This document shows, one piece after another, positions 36,249-44,026 of a DNA stretch of 64,000 nt (position 1 is the stretch's first letter; every line of letters begins with the position of its first letter). The translations under genes and the position numbers were made by a program. This stretch comes from Candidatus Pacearchaeota archaeon (GTDB lineage: Archaea; Nanoarchaeota; Nanoarchaeia; Pacearchaeales; GW2011-AR1). The stretch is taken from assembly GCA_023228245.1 (NCBI GenBank), contig JALOBN010000003.1:39950-103949 (forward strand). Direction: 5' to 3'. A model generated the notes under the pieces. That model did not search any database and had not been told where the DNA came from. It saw only the letters and a program-made list of their open reading frames with translations.

Positions 36249-36728
36249 ATGAAAAAAGGAGAATTTGAAAACCCTTCTCAAGAAATTAGAGGTTTAATGA
36301 TAAAAGAGCTAGAAGAAGATATATCTTCAAATTTATTCTATTTTCCCAAAACGATTTATCCAAATAAAGAAAAAGAATATAAAAATATTCTAAAAATATA
36401 TTTTAAAGAAAAAACCATTACGGAATTAATTCAAGAAATTAATAAAAACTTCATTAATAGAAATTACCTTAACATTAAAGTTAACTCTCATGAAACGTTG
36501 GGAGAGGGAGAATTCAATAAATATTATCAGAAAGCAGTTTGTCAAATTGCAATTCCCATTAAGAAAAAAATTAGAATTGTACGATGGAAACAGGTAAGTC
36601 AACCAAAATATCTACCCGGATTCATAGAAGGAACAGAATTTAACTCGGATAATTATTATAGAATACTAAAAGGATCACAATTTCAACCACTCGGACCAAA
36701 TAGTGGATTAACTATTGAAATAATCTAA
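36249..36728 (+). CDS. Protein of unknown function, possible partner of the ATPase-TOPRIM protein (159 aa)
   Basis: A soluble protein, helical in its first 80 residues and beta-rich after about residue 90, with 'AIPIKKKIRIVRWKQVSQPK' in the middle. No catalytic motif is visible. It is on the same strand 64 bases after the ATPase-TOPRIM gene, and the pair is flanked by opposite-strand genes, so they may be one unit. Not recognised. Confidence 0.5.
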   Translation: MKKGEFENPSQEIRGLMIKELEEDISSNLFYFPKTIYPNKEKEYKNILKIYFKEKTITELIQEINKNFINRNYLNIKVNSHETLGEGEFNKYYQKAVCQIAIPIKKKIRIVRWKQVSQPKYLPGFIEGTEFNSDNYYRILKGSQFQPLGPNSGLTIEII

Positions 36729-36737
36729 TTATTTTAT

Positions 36738-37019
36738 TCAGTTTTTATAACAAACAACAGTTCCTTTATCATAACATTCCACAGTCCCACGGTCAAAACA
36801 GTCAAGATTGGCTAATTCTCTGGTTACGTTTAATTCATATTCAGATAAAGTTTGAGTTAAATTTAATCCCAATTCGTAATAAGTATCTTTAACTTTTTGT
36901 TTATAATCTTCATATTCCGCGGTTAATTGAGAATAAAAATAAACTTCTTTTAACAAGAAAAATAACAAAACAATTATCCAAAAAATTTTCCAATCCCATT
37001 TAAATTTTTTCTTAACCAT
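36738..37019 (-). CDS. Small membrane protein with Cys-rich repeats (93 aa)
   Basis: The start 'MVKKKFKWDWKIFW' at 37017-37019 is preferred over one six codons earlier. One hydrophobic helix at about 13-28, then a charged helix, then a short tail with two near-copies of a 'C-x-D-(R/K)-GTV-x-CY' motif. The tail would lie outside the cell and could form disulphides. It diverges from the winged-helix gene at 37070, sharing a 50-base promoter region. Function unknown. Confidence 0.45.
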   Translation of the reverse strand: MVKKKFKWDWKIFWIIVLLFFLLKEVYFYSQLTAEYEDYKQKVKDTYYELGLNLTQTLSEYELNVTRELANLDCFDRGTVECYDKGTVVCYKN

Positions 37020-37069
37020 GATACAGTATAATGACATCCCATTTTTAAGACTTGCTATTTGTTTATATC

Positions 37070-37297
37070 ATGAAAAAAAGAGACCCGCTAGAGATAAAAA
37101 AGAAAATATTAGAGGTTTTAAAAGAGTATAAAGAAATGTCATTAAGAGAACTTGACATTAAAGTAAATACTAGTTATCAAACAATCAGAAAACAAATAAA
37201 AGAACTAGAATTCTTTGGTAAGGTTGAAGTAATAAAACATAAGAAAAGTGAAAAAACAGGAAGAGCTTATACAAGCGTTAGACTGAAAAATATTTAA
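37070..37297 (+). CDS. Winged helix-turn-helix DNA-binding protein (75 aa)
   Basis: Starts at 'MKKRDPLEIKKKILEVLKEY'. The pattern is a wHTH: helix 1 (8-20), helix 2 ('MSLRELDIKV'), recognition helix ('SYQTIRKQIKELEFFG') and a wing ('VEVIKHKKSEKTGRAYTSVR'). At 75 residues it is just the DNA-binding domain, as in many plasmid and virus regulators. It probably controls the divergent small membrane gene or the following membrane gene (23 bases downstream). Confidence 0.75.
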   Translation: MKKRDPLEIKKKILEVLKEYKEMSLRELDIKVNTSYQTIRKQIKELEFFGKVEVIKHKKSEKTGRAYTSVRLKNI

Positions 37298-37319
37298 CCA
37301 CCATAAGGATAATCTAAGG

Positions 37320-38267
37320 ATGACAAAGAAAGCTAGGAAAAATAGGAAGTTAAAAAGAGTAGAACGAGAGCTAAAAGAAAAAGATAAAGGTTTTTTTGGA
37401 ATATTATTTTTTCTTGTTTCAATTTATATTAGCATAATAGTAGGAGCTTATTCTATAATAAGAGAGATAAGCCTTAAAACACAGTTAGAAAATGTTTTCC
37501 CAGAAAATATAATCTCTCTAGTTTTATTGGGGGTTATATTAGTTGTGGGATTATATTTACTTCTTTCATTATTAATCGGCGTATTAGAATTTAGCTCTTA
37601 TTATTATGTCCTTAATTCAAAACAATTAAAGATAAGTAGAGAATTAAGAAAATTTATTTTGTGCAGCCCGGGGAGTATAATAACTATAGGATTTTCTCTC
37701 GGGGGGTTCCTTCTAATGCTTCTTATTGTGTACTTTAATCCGACTTATGCAATTATTACTGGAACTTTTTATTTTATTAGTTGGATCTTCTTTGCGATTT
37801 ATTTTAAGAAACCAAAAGGATTTATCTCTTCGATAACTATCAAAAAACCAAAACCCACTTGGAAAACTTACTTAATTTTAATTTGGATACTCGTCTTAAT
37901 ACTCTTAGTTGTTCATCTTGCATTTGGAGTAACGATTTTTAATCTTGCAAAATTTGACGTTAACTTAGATAAAGAGTTATATCATCCAAATGAAAGCGCG
38001 TACATTACAATTTATTCTAAGGGGATAGTCCGCCCAATACCATATAATCTAACTTACTCAAATCTCGGAAAAGAATTAAATTATATAAAACACCAAGCAT
38101 ATGGATTAGCTCCAATTTATACAAAGATTGATGCAGAAAATCTTACAGAATATCCTTATAATTCTTATATTCAAATCTACTATAACCTTCCAGAATATTA
38201 CAGGAATTTTCTATTTATTAGAGAGAACCTAACACAAAGTGAATTTATTCCAGTTATTAATTCATAA
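37320..38267 (+). CDS. Multi-helix membrane protein with extracellular C-terminal domain (315 aa)
   Basis: A very basic N-terminus (1-25) precedes helices at about 28-48, 62-88, 118-138, 141-159 and 180-205. A roughly 110-residue soluble tail follows, predicted outside the cell and Tyr/Asn-rich. Helix 5 is followed by a beta-rich section ('YHPNESAYITIYSKGI') of Ig-like character. No family recognised. It could be an entry-exclusion or surface protein of the element, but that is a guess. Confidence 0.5.
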   Translation: MTKKARKNRKLKRVERELKEKDKGFFGILFFLVSIYISIIVGAYSIIREISLKTQLENVFPENIISLVLLGVILVVGLYLLLSLLIGVLEFSSYYYVLNSKQLKISRELRKFILCSPGSIITIGFSLGGFLLMLLIVYFNPTYAIITGTFYFISWIFFAIYFKKPKGFISSITIKKPKPTWKTYLILIWILVLILLVVHLAFGVTIFNLAKFDVNLDKELYHPNESAYITIYSKGIVRPIPYNLTYSNLGKELNYIKHQAYGLAPIYTKIDAENLTEYPYNSYIQIYYNLPEYYRNFLFIRENLTQSEFIPVINS

Positions 38268-38341
38268 TTATCAAATTCCTGCATTTTCTAATTTTAATGT
38301 AGTTTCTGTACTTTTTGTGTTTACTATATTTACTGTACTTT

Positions 38342-38977
38342 CTAATTATTGAAGATATTAAAAATAATGTAAAGAGGATTTGTCTTTTTGTTATGTTTTC
38401 CATTTATCTTACTAAACAATGTTTCTGGTGCTAGTAAACTAACAAAAATAAAATCGCTTCTTATTTGAAATGAATTATTCCTTCTTTCACCTCTCTCTAA
38501 AATCGCATTAAGCATGTCCTCTCTGAAAAGTGAGTTCTCCCAAAATCGTTTTTTATTTACATAATATTTTTTATAATCTTGTTGTGGATTATATCGTGTT
38601 ATTCTTTTATCTCTCTTGTAAATTTTTTTAATTAATACAGTTGTCAATAAAATATTCGTTAGTGATTCAATTAAATCATCATTTAATGGTTTCCAAAATC
38701 GTTCAATAACTAACTGAATAAAATCATATTCTTTTTTATCAAATTCTCCAAGTACTTCTAGTTTTGCTTTGTATAATTTTCTTCTACTAGCAGTATTCCT
38801 TTCAATTATTGCCCCTTGTTTTTTTAATTCTTTTAAATATTTAGAAATGCTTGATCTAACATTTCTTTTTCCATAAATTTTTTCAGCTAAGTCCGAAGAA
38901 GACATTTCTTCTTTCAATAATAATCCTATTATTTTTTGAGCAACAAGATTTTGTAATATTGGTTTTTCTTTTTTCAT
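38342..38977 (-). CDS. ArsR-like winged-helix transcriptional regulator (211 aa)
   Basis: Starts at 'MKKEKPILQNLVAQKIIGLL'; an in-frame ATG seven codons earlier is possible. The N-terminal 70 residues are a wHTH ('MSSSDLAEKIYGKRNVRSSI' then 'SKYLKELKKQGAIIERNTAS'). The C-terminal 140 residues are helical and may dimerise. Three copies of GTACCAT lie at 38979-39017, directly upstream and overlapping the start-distal promoter, so it may repress itself and the divergent small genes. Confidence 0.7.
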   Translation of the reverse strand: MKKEKPILQNLVAQKIIGLLLKEEMSSSDLAEKIYGKRNVRSSISKYLKELKKQGAIIERNTASRRKLYKAKLEVLGEFDKKEYDFIQLVIERFWKPLNDDLIESLTNILLTTVLIKKIYKRDKRITRYNPQQDYKKYYVNKKRFWENSLFREDMLNAILERGERRNNSFQIRSDFIFVSLLAPETLFSKINGKHNKKTNPLYIIFNIFNN

Positions 38978-38978
38978 T

Positions 38979-39017
38979 GTACCATTAAAGTATTTCATCG
39001 TACCATAGAAGTACCAT
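38979..39017. promoter_or_regulatory. Triple GTACCAT operator in the divergent promoter region
   Basis: GTACCAT occurs at 38979-38985, 39000-39006 and 39011-39017, spaced 21 and 11 bases (about two and one helical turns). The third copy touches the TATA-like TTATAAATA (39016-39024) of the plus-strand gene. Position between two divergent units and next to a wHTH gene suggests autoregulation. Confidence 0.55.
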
Positions 39018-39044
39018 TATAAATAAGTTTTCTTTTCATTTAAT

Positions 39045-39170
39045 ATGGAACCAATAGAATTCAAACTTGAAAGAATAAGTCTTTTATTGGAAAAGATTGA
39101 AACAAAAATATTAAGAAAAATTATGGAAAAAGAAGATGAAGAAAAACTCACATCTGCACATATTAATTGA
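39045..39170 (+). CDS. Small charged helical protein (41 aa)
   Basis: Frame from ATG 39045 to TGA 39168-39170. The product 'MEPIEFKLERISLLLEKIET' continues as one long charged amphipathic helix. The ATG lies about 25 bases after a TATA-like TTATAAATA, so the transcript could be leaderless. It overlaps the next small gene by 35 bases. A very short gene; confidence rests on promoter position. Confidence 0.4.
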   Translation: MEPIEFKLERISLLLEKIETKILRKIMEKEDEEKLTSAHIN

Positions 39171-39312
39171 AACTCCTTTACTAAATAAAGTAAAAGACGA
39201 AGCTCATAAAAGAGGCTTATCCTTAGGACAATTTTGTAGACAAAAACTTAGAAAGCATGACCAATTAGATAGAATAGAAGGAAAACTGGACAGGACATTA
39301 AAAAAAGGGTAA
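39136..39312 (+). CDS. Ribbon-helix-helix DNA-binding protein (58 aa)
   Basis: Frame from ATG 39136 to TAA 39310-39312. The product has the Arc/MetJ/CopG layout: a short strand ('HLHILIET'), helix A ('PLLNKVKDEAHKRG'), a 'LSLGQFCRQKLRKHD' helix B and a charged tail. RHH proteins of this size are common repressors in plasmids and toxin-antitoxin units. It overlaps the gene before it and precedes the Kiwa-like pair by 37 bases, so it may regulate that pair. Confidence 0.65.
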   Translation: MKKNSHLHILIETPLLNKVKDEAHKRGLSLGQFCRQKLRKHDQLDRIEGKLDRTLKKG

Positions 39313-39349
39313 GAGAAAAATTAAAAAAGGAGGGGGGAGAATCTATAAT

Positions 39350-39883
39350 ATGAAAACCAGTTTTTTGGGTAGTTTAATCTTATTTTTTTTAAGCTATTTT
39401 CTATTATTAATTTATTTTATTTTTGAATGTGAGTTATTGAATCCTATTGCTTTTTGGAAATTAAATTGGGCCGGGGTTATCACAATTATAATATTAATTT
39501 TAGCATTGACATTCACAGTTTATATTTTTAAAATTAAGAAATTACAAAAAAAAGTTTTTAGGATTATCCAAAAAGAAAATATCTCTTCTGAAACATTAAA
39601 TTATTTATTAACCATTTTCTTAGCCATTTTTACTATCACCGCTCTTTCATGGAGCCATCTTATATTAGTCTTGCTAATTTTCTTGGTTTATATTGCAGGT
39701 GGTCTGTACTATTTGCAACCAATATTGATTATTATTGGATATCGAATCTATAAATGTAAGATTGAGGGAGACAATGAAATTATGATTATAACAAAAAAGC
39801 AATTCAAAAAAGATAAAAACTATGATTTCTATGAATTATTTGAGAATATATATTTATTAAAAGAAATTGAAGATGGAAATTAG
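39350..39883 (+). CDS. kwaA: KwaA-like four-helix membrane protein of a Kiwa-type defence system
   Basis: 177 residues with four hydrophobic helices at about 4-26, 38-60, 84-102 and 104-130. A short cytoplasmic tail begins 'LQPILIIIGYRIYKCKIE' and goes on to 'IMIITKKQFKK', which matches my memory of KwaA-family tails. Size fits KwaA (about 190 aa). A very strong Shine-Dalgarno (GGAGGGGGGAG) ends about 12 bases before the ATG. The next gene overlaps it and looks like KwaB. In Kiwa, KwaA is the membrane part that responds to phage attachment. Confidence 0.65.
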   Translation: MKTSFLGSLILFFLSYFLLLIYFIFECELLNPIAFWKLNWAGVITIIILILALTFTVYIFKIKKLQKKVFRIIQKENISSETLNYLLTIFLAIFTITALSWSHLILVLLIFLVYIAGGLYYLQPILIIIGYRIYKCKIEGDNEIMIITKKQFKKDKNYDFYELFENIYLLKEIEDGN

Positions 39884-40811
39884 TTTATATTTTTTTAAAA
39901 AACTGAAGAATGGAGAATTTGACTTTTACAAAATTCCAATATCTAGAAATAAACAATTATTAGATAATATTTTAACTAAAGAGGAACATGTTATTACTTC
40001 AGAAGAAACTGAAATTCAAGATTATTTCAGAATATATGACCGAGTTCCTTCTTCCGAACTTTATTATGATATCTCTGAGGAAACCGATTTGTATAAAGAA
40101 TTTATTAATGAGATAATAATTAACAATTCTCAATTTCCTTCAATTAGTAGTTTTACTCCTCGTTCAAATGTTAAAGATATCTACCCCTTTGATGGATTTT
40201 TAATATTAAGGAAAAATACAGATTCTACATTCGTTTTAGGTATTGAATCTTTAAACGATAAATTAAAGTTATATCGTAAGGGTTGTTTATCATTAGGTGA
40301 AGATTATAACATAGACACAACCTCAAAAACAATTTTGATACCAAATTATGTTACGGCCACTGTAAAAGGAAGTTGGAATAGAAGAGAAGTTACTATCCAA
40401 AAAACTTATTGTAGAAGTAAGTTCACTTCTTTTTTTGAAAAAATGTTTAATTATCAAGATAAATGGAAAAACAAAGCTAACGAAATAAAAACTGCTCATA
40501 CCTATCTTGAAGTAAACCCTGCATCATGGCAGGAGTTTAGTAAAGATCTGAGAAATTCTCGTAAATTTGTAAGATGTTTTAACATTGAAGAAGGAAATTT
40601 AGAAAATGTTAAAAGTTATTTTGAATGCCCCGGACTAAAAGAGAAATTAGGATTTCAAATTGAGATAGACGAAGAAGGAAATTCAAAAGTTAAGATTACT
40701 TCTACAGAGCAAATGAAAAACTTTTTAGAAGCGTACAGAAATCACATTTTCCAAAATCCAAATACTTCTGAATTTTGCAAAGCAGAATATATTGAAAAAT
40801 TTGATTCTTGA
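39873..40811 (+). CDS. kwaB: KwaB-like protein (DUF4868) of a Kiwa-type defence system
   Basis: 312 residues from the ATG at 39873, which overlaps the KwaA-like gene by 11 bases; a TTG two codons earlier is possible. DUF4868-like features are a beta-rich core ('DGFLILRKNTDSTFVLGIES', about 108-127), the 'ILIPNYVTATVKGSW' strand, the amphipathic segment 'FTSFFEKMFNYQDKWKNKAN' (about 189-208), and the C-terminal 'VKITSTEQMKNFLEAYRNHI', close to the usual DUF4868 end. KwaB length is about 315. In known systems KwaB acts with KwaA to stop phage replication. Confidence 0.65.
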   Translation: MEISLYFFKKLKNGEFDFYKIPISRNKQLLDNILTKEEHVITSEETEIQDYFRIYDRVPSSELYYDISEETDLYKEFINEIIINNSQFPSISSFTPRSNVKDIYPFDGFLILRKNTDSTFVLGIESLNDKLKLYRKGCLSLGEDYNIDTTSKTILIPNYVTATVKGSWNRREVTIQKTYCRSKFTSFFEKMFNYQDKWKNKANEIKTAHTYLEVNPASWQEFSKDLRNSRKFVRCFNIEEGNLENVKSYFECPGLKEKLGFQIEIDEEGNSKVKITSTEQMKNFLEAYRNHIFQNPNTSEFCKAEYIEKFDS

Positions 40812-40822
40812 TTAAATCTTTA

Positions 40823-41980
40823 TTATAATGTGTCCAATAATTTATCCAGCTTAGAAATTGTCAAAATAAATTTGTCCAACTTTTCTTCAACATCTTTCAT
40901 TCTATCTTCAATAATTTGTTTGTCTCTTTTTGTTTGTTCTAAATTTTTTTCTAATTCAGTTCTCTCTTCGGATAAAACCAAATCGTCTTGAGTTATTGTA
41001 TCTCTCATTCCCAAAAGTTCAGAGTAATAATGAATTTTATCTGATTTCTTCCAACCAAATCTAAACTTTAAAGCAGATTCAGATTTATATCTTGGAAGCC
41101 AGAAGCAACAAGAACAATGTCTAAAATCATACATAGTTATATTACAATATTTTTCTCCAGCTAAACTAGCTTCATCTCTAAAAATTTTCTTTGCTAATCT
41201 TTGCAGATATTTATTGACTGTTTGAGGTTTAATTTTAAAAAGATAATCTTCTGATTTCAAATCGTTTTCTTTAATATAATCTTTAACATATTGTGTGCAA
41301 AGAAGCAATTTAATTTTTCTTCCGAAGGTTTTACTTACTTCTTCTCTAATCATAAGTTCAGTGCAATCATTATACAAATCAGAAACCTTAACATTTACTA
41401 ATTCCGTTGGTGCCCTAATTCCCGTATCAAATAAAAACATTATCAAAACTCGATAATTAAATCGGGCATTAATACAAAGTTTTCTAATTTGTTCTTCAGT
41501 TAAGTAAACCCATTCTGGTTTTTCTCCTCTAGAATCCAAATCAATTGTGATATCTTGAATTGTTACTCCCCTCTTTCTGTTAATTGTTTGCCACCAATGC
41601 CAAAATGCTTTGAAAACTTTAACATAATAATTAGCAGATTGAAATTTTTTCCCGTCCGTTCTTACAATTTCTCCTTTTCTCATTTGTGAAAAAAATAAAA
41701 GTAATTGTTCTTCTTTGATTTGGGTAAGATTATCTAAATCGAAAATTTCTTTAAATCTTCGTGAAAAGAATCCCATTTTTTCTCTCAATGTATTCAAGCG
41801 AATATAACTTCTAGACCCTTTCTTATTCGAAGATGAAATATTAATTCCATTTTCCATATCCTCTAAATATTGCAAGATTAAATCTGAATTTTGTTTACTA
41901 ATGTTTTGAATTCCAGAAATTAAAACTTGGGCTTTCCACTTTTTGTATCGCTGTTCATGATTATACGGATCAATTTTCAT
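40823..41980 (-). CDS. Tyrosine recombinase (integrase) of the element
   Basis: 385 residues. An N-terminal SAM-like core-binding region (about 15-150) precedes the catalytic domain. Catalytic residues are an Arg in 'DTGIRAPTELV' (about 185), a Lys in 'EVSKTFGRKIKL' (about 215), 'YDFRHC' (about 283-288, with Tyr in place of the usual first His), Trp in 'RFGWKKSDKIHYYSE' in place of the second His, and the nucleophile Tyr in the same segment (about 317). A coiled coil ends the protein. It is intact, so the element may still be mobile. The gene is 2 kb inside the right att site, and the att site is not within it. Confidence 0.88.
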   Translation of the reverse strand: MKIDPYNHEQRYKKWKAQVLISGIQNISKQNSDLILQYLEDMENGINISSSNKKGSRSYIRLNTLREKMGFFSRRFKEIFDLDNLTQIKEEQLLLFFSQMRKGEIVRTDGKKFQSANYYVKVFKAFWHWWQTINRKRGVTIQDITIDLDSRGEKPEWVYLTEEQIRKLCINARFNYRVLIMFLFDTGIRAPTELVNVKVSDLYNDCTELMIREEVSKTFGRKIKLLLCTQYVKDYIKENDLKSEDYLFKIKPQTVNKYLQRLAKKIFRDEASLAGEKYCNITMYDFRHCSCCFWLPRYKSESALKFRFGWKKSDKIHYYSELLGMRDTITQDDLVLSEERTELEKNLEQTKRDKQIIEDRMKDVEEKLDKFILTISKLDKLLDTL

Positions 41981-42094
41981 GAGAAAAACAAATTAAATTT
42001 CTTTATAAGAAACCACAACAGAAGTTGAACATGTTGCGAAGATACACATAGATATAAGCGAAAATATTAAATATACAAAAAGAAATAAAGTGGG

Positions 42095-42898
42095 ATGTCC
42101 TACTGTAACAAATGTGGAAAAGAAATTCCCGAAGGTTCATATTGTGCAGATTGTAAAATTAATAATTTAAATTCAAAGGTTGAACAAAATAAGAAAAATA
42201 ATCTAATTATCTTTGGAATATTTATTGGAATCGTGGTCATATTAGGAGTTTTATATTTCACCTTAAATGCAAAAGTTATAGACAACCAAAAAGAAAAAGA
42301 ATGTCCTTATGAATGTTGTAAAGAAAGTTCAGGTTTTATTATCAAACCATGTTCAAATCTTTATGAATGTAAAGAAAGTAGGTGTATTGCTATTGATTCT
42401 GATGAAGATGGTCTTACAGATATAAAAGAAGAAGAGCTAGGAACGAACCCAATAAATCAGAATTCAGATAATGATAGGTACAATGACGGAATAGATACAA
42501 ATCCATTAACCCCCAATTCAGCAAATATAGATGTTATCTTAACATCTAAATCTTGGGATTGGAAATATGGAAATATTGCCCTAACATTTATTGGGGGCGG
42601 AATTATAAATCCCGATTTAGTTATTGCAGAACCAAAAGCAAGTGTTGAAGTAACAAATTTAGGAAACGATTATACTTCTTTTGTAGACTTTAGTATAATC
42701 TTTAAAATTTCAAATACGCTTATTTCCAGAAAAGAAGTTCATATTAATAAGTTTAATGTAGGAGATAATTTCCAAGAAATATATATCCAAGAAATAACAG
42801 CGGGGGAGGTTCCAGATTTATTAATTAATCTTATAAAAGAAGGAACAAATGACTGGGGAATTGAAATTCAAAATTTAAATTACGAAAAATTTTCTTAA
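42095..42898 (+). CDS. Zinc-ribbon membrane protein with thrombospondin type-3 calcium repeat
   Basis: 267 residues. An N-terminal zinc ribbon ('YCNKCGKEIPEGSYCADCK') is followed by a membrane helix at about 36-56. A Cys-rich external segment (70-98) leads to a TSP type-3/EF-hand-like calcium region ('DSDEDGLTDIKEEELGTNP' then 'NSDNDRYNDGIDTNPL'). A C-terminal Ig/CARDB-like domain (about 148-267) contains 'VEVTNLGNDYTSFVDF'. The ribbon is cytoplasmic and the rest external. It may be a surface protein or receptor brought by the element. Confidence 0.75.
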   Translation: MSYCNKCGKEIPEGSYCADCKINNLNSKVEQNKKNNLIIFGIFIGIVVILGVLYFTLNAKVIDNQKEKECPYECCKESSGFIIKPCSNLYECKESRCIAIDSDEDGLTDIKEEELGTNPINQNSDNDRYNDGIDTNPLTPNSANIDVILTSKSWDWKYGNIALTFIGGGIINPDLVIAEPKASVEVTNLGNDYTSFVDFSIIFKISNTLISRKEVHINKFNVGDNFQEIYIQEITAGEVPDLLINLIKEGTNDWGIEIQNLNYEKFS

Positions 42899-42903
42899 TA
42901 AGA

Positions 42904-43061
42904 TTAATCTTTTATTGATTTAATAAACCCCAACCAAGAACCAAGTGTTAAGAAACCAATAAAAATTTCATCCCAAGGTCAAAACTAAACCATCCTTTTA
43001 TAAACGATCCTGTGAATGCGAATGCTAAAATCCCCCATATAATCTTCCATCCAATTTTCAT
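42904..43061 (-). pseudogene. Small two-helix membrane protein gene with a frameshift
   Basis: From ATG 43059-43061 the frame gives 'MKIGWKIIWGILAFAFTGSF' and stops after 37 residues. Another minus-strand frame continues with a second helix ('WDEIFIGFLTLGSWLGFIKS') to TAA 42904-42906. The switch lies around 42972-42985 in a stretch reading CCTTGGGATG on the minus strand. A one-base indel could join both helices. Real decay and a base-call error are both possible. Confidence 0.35.
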
Positions 43062-43120
43062 TGGATCACTATGTTCTAATTATATTTAAATTTTCCTATT
43101 AAAAACAACTTTCCAAAATT

Positions 43121-43948
43121 CTAATTTATTATCTTTTTTAGATCTTCAACAGAAAAATCATCCATTTTTCGATGAATCATCTTATGACAGTTAGAGCATA
43201 ACAAAGTAATGTCCTCAATGAAAGTTTTCTCTCCAAGTTTCATTTTGGAAATTGGTTTTTTATGATGACCTTCAATATAATCTTTCCCCCTTTCCCCATA
43301 TTTATCATAAAAAGAAAAACCACAAATTTCACATTTCAAAGAACCTTTTTCTCTAATCGCTTTTTCTTTAATTAATTGAATAATTTTAGGATTTCTTTCT
43401 CTAGCATAATGTTGAACCATCTTCTTACTTCCTTCATCTACTCCTTCTGGGTATTCACTAAAATCAATTTCTTCAGTAAGAATATTCCTCGTTGATCCTA
43501 AAAGAATAGTTTCGAAATCTTTTTTTGTTATTTTAACAACTCCTCCTTGAAGATAAGTTCCCCATTTGGATTTATCTTTAATAAAATCTAAAAAATCAAA
43601 GAGAGGTTCAATTAAAATCGGTTCTTCAAATACTTCAATTTCTTTAAGTAATACTAAATTATCCCATCCTTTAACAATTATGTTTGAATCTTCTGAATAT
43701 TTTAGGTCCCCATTAAAAGGAATTGTTGATGAATTTAAAATTGCTTTTCCAATAAATTTTCTTCCATTTGGTTGAGTTTTATAAAATAAAACTTGATCCT
43801 CTTTCTGAATATTTTTTCTGTTTGGAGTATTATTCCCTATCCCCCATATATTATCATTAATCAATTTTTGAAAGATCTTTTCACTTGACCACTTTTTACC
43901 AGAAGAAGACGTCCAATTTTTTATATTAAAAATCCAGTAGTTAACCAT
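43121..43948 (-). CDS. EVE-like domain fused to HNH endonuclease (probable modification-dependent restriction enzyme)
   Basis: 275 residues. The start 'MVNYWIFNIKNWTSSS' at 43946-43948 is preferred: it matches the EVE-domain start, and a TATA-like TTATATAC lies about 25 bases upstream. The N-terminal 150 residues resemble EVE/PUA-like domains ('NYWIF', 'GDQVLFY'-type strand, here 'EDQVLFYKT', then 'RKFIGKAIL'). The C-terminus is HNH: 'CEICGF' near 207, 'EGHHKKPI' near 224 and 'LLCSNCHKMIH' near 245 (zinc and catalytic residues). In other systems the EVE half reads modified cytosine and the HNH half cuts. Confidence 0.75.
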   Translation of the reverse strand: MVNYWIFNIKNWTSSSGKKWSSEKIFQKLINDNIWGIGNNTPNRKNIQKEDQVLFYKTQPNGRKFIGKAILNSSTIPFNGDLKYSEDSNIIVKGWDNLVLLKEIEVFEEPILIEPLFDFLDFIKDKSKWGTYLQGGVVKITKKDFETILLGSTRNILTEEIDFSEYPEGVDEGSKKMVQHYARERNPKIIQLIKEKAIREKGSLKCEICGFSFYDKYGERGKDYIEGHHKKPISKMKLGEKTFIEDITLLCSNCHKMIHRKMDDFSVEDLKKIIN

Positions 43949-44011
43949 GAAAGATATTAGTAAAGAAAGTATATAATAATAACGTCTCATCTACTTCCTA
44001 CAAAAGTTAAG

Positions 44012-44026
44012 TACGCCCACGCCGAG
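44012..44026. repeat. Right attachment-site repeat (3' end of tRNA-Asp)
   Basis: Identical over 15 bases to 34838-34852. It overlaps the tRNA 3' end, so integration regenerated a complete tRNA. Confidence 0.8.

Larger units (their letters stand above)
34838..44026. mobile_element. Integrated element in the 3' end of tRNA-Asp, about 9.2 kb
   Basis: The ends are a perfect 15-base direct repeat, TACGCCCACGCCGAG, at 34838-34852 and 44012-44026. The right copy is the 3' end of the intact tRNA-Asp gene, and the left copy is a fragment with no tRNA around it. A tyrosine recombinase lies inside (40823-41980). Tyrosine recombinases of plasmids and viruses commonly integrate at tRNA 3' ends, leaving exactly this footprint. 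Base pattern supports foreign origin: CGACG/CGTCG is absent. The cargo mixes likely defence genes with small regulators. No replication gene or virion gene is recognised. Confidence 0.85.

Noticed and set aside
39045..39312. Reading 39045-39312 as one frameshifted gene
   Set aside because: The second frame has its own ATG and encodes a complete ribbon-helix-helix domain, so two overlapping genes are simpler.
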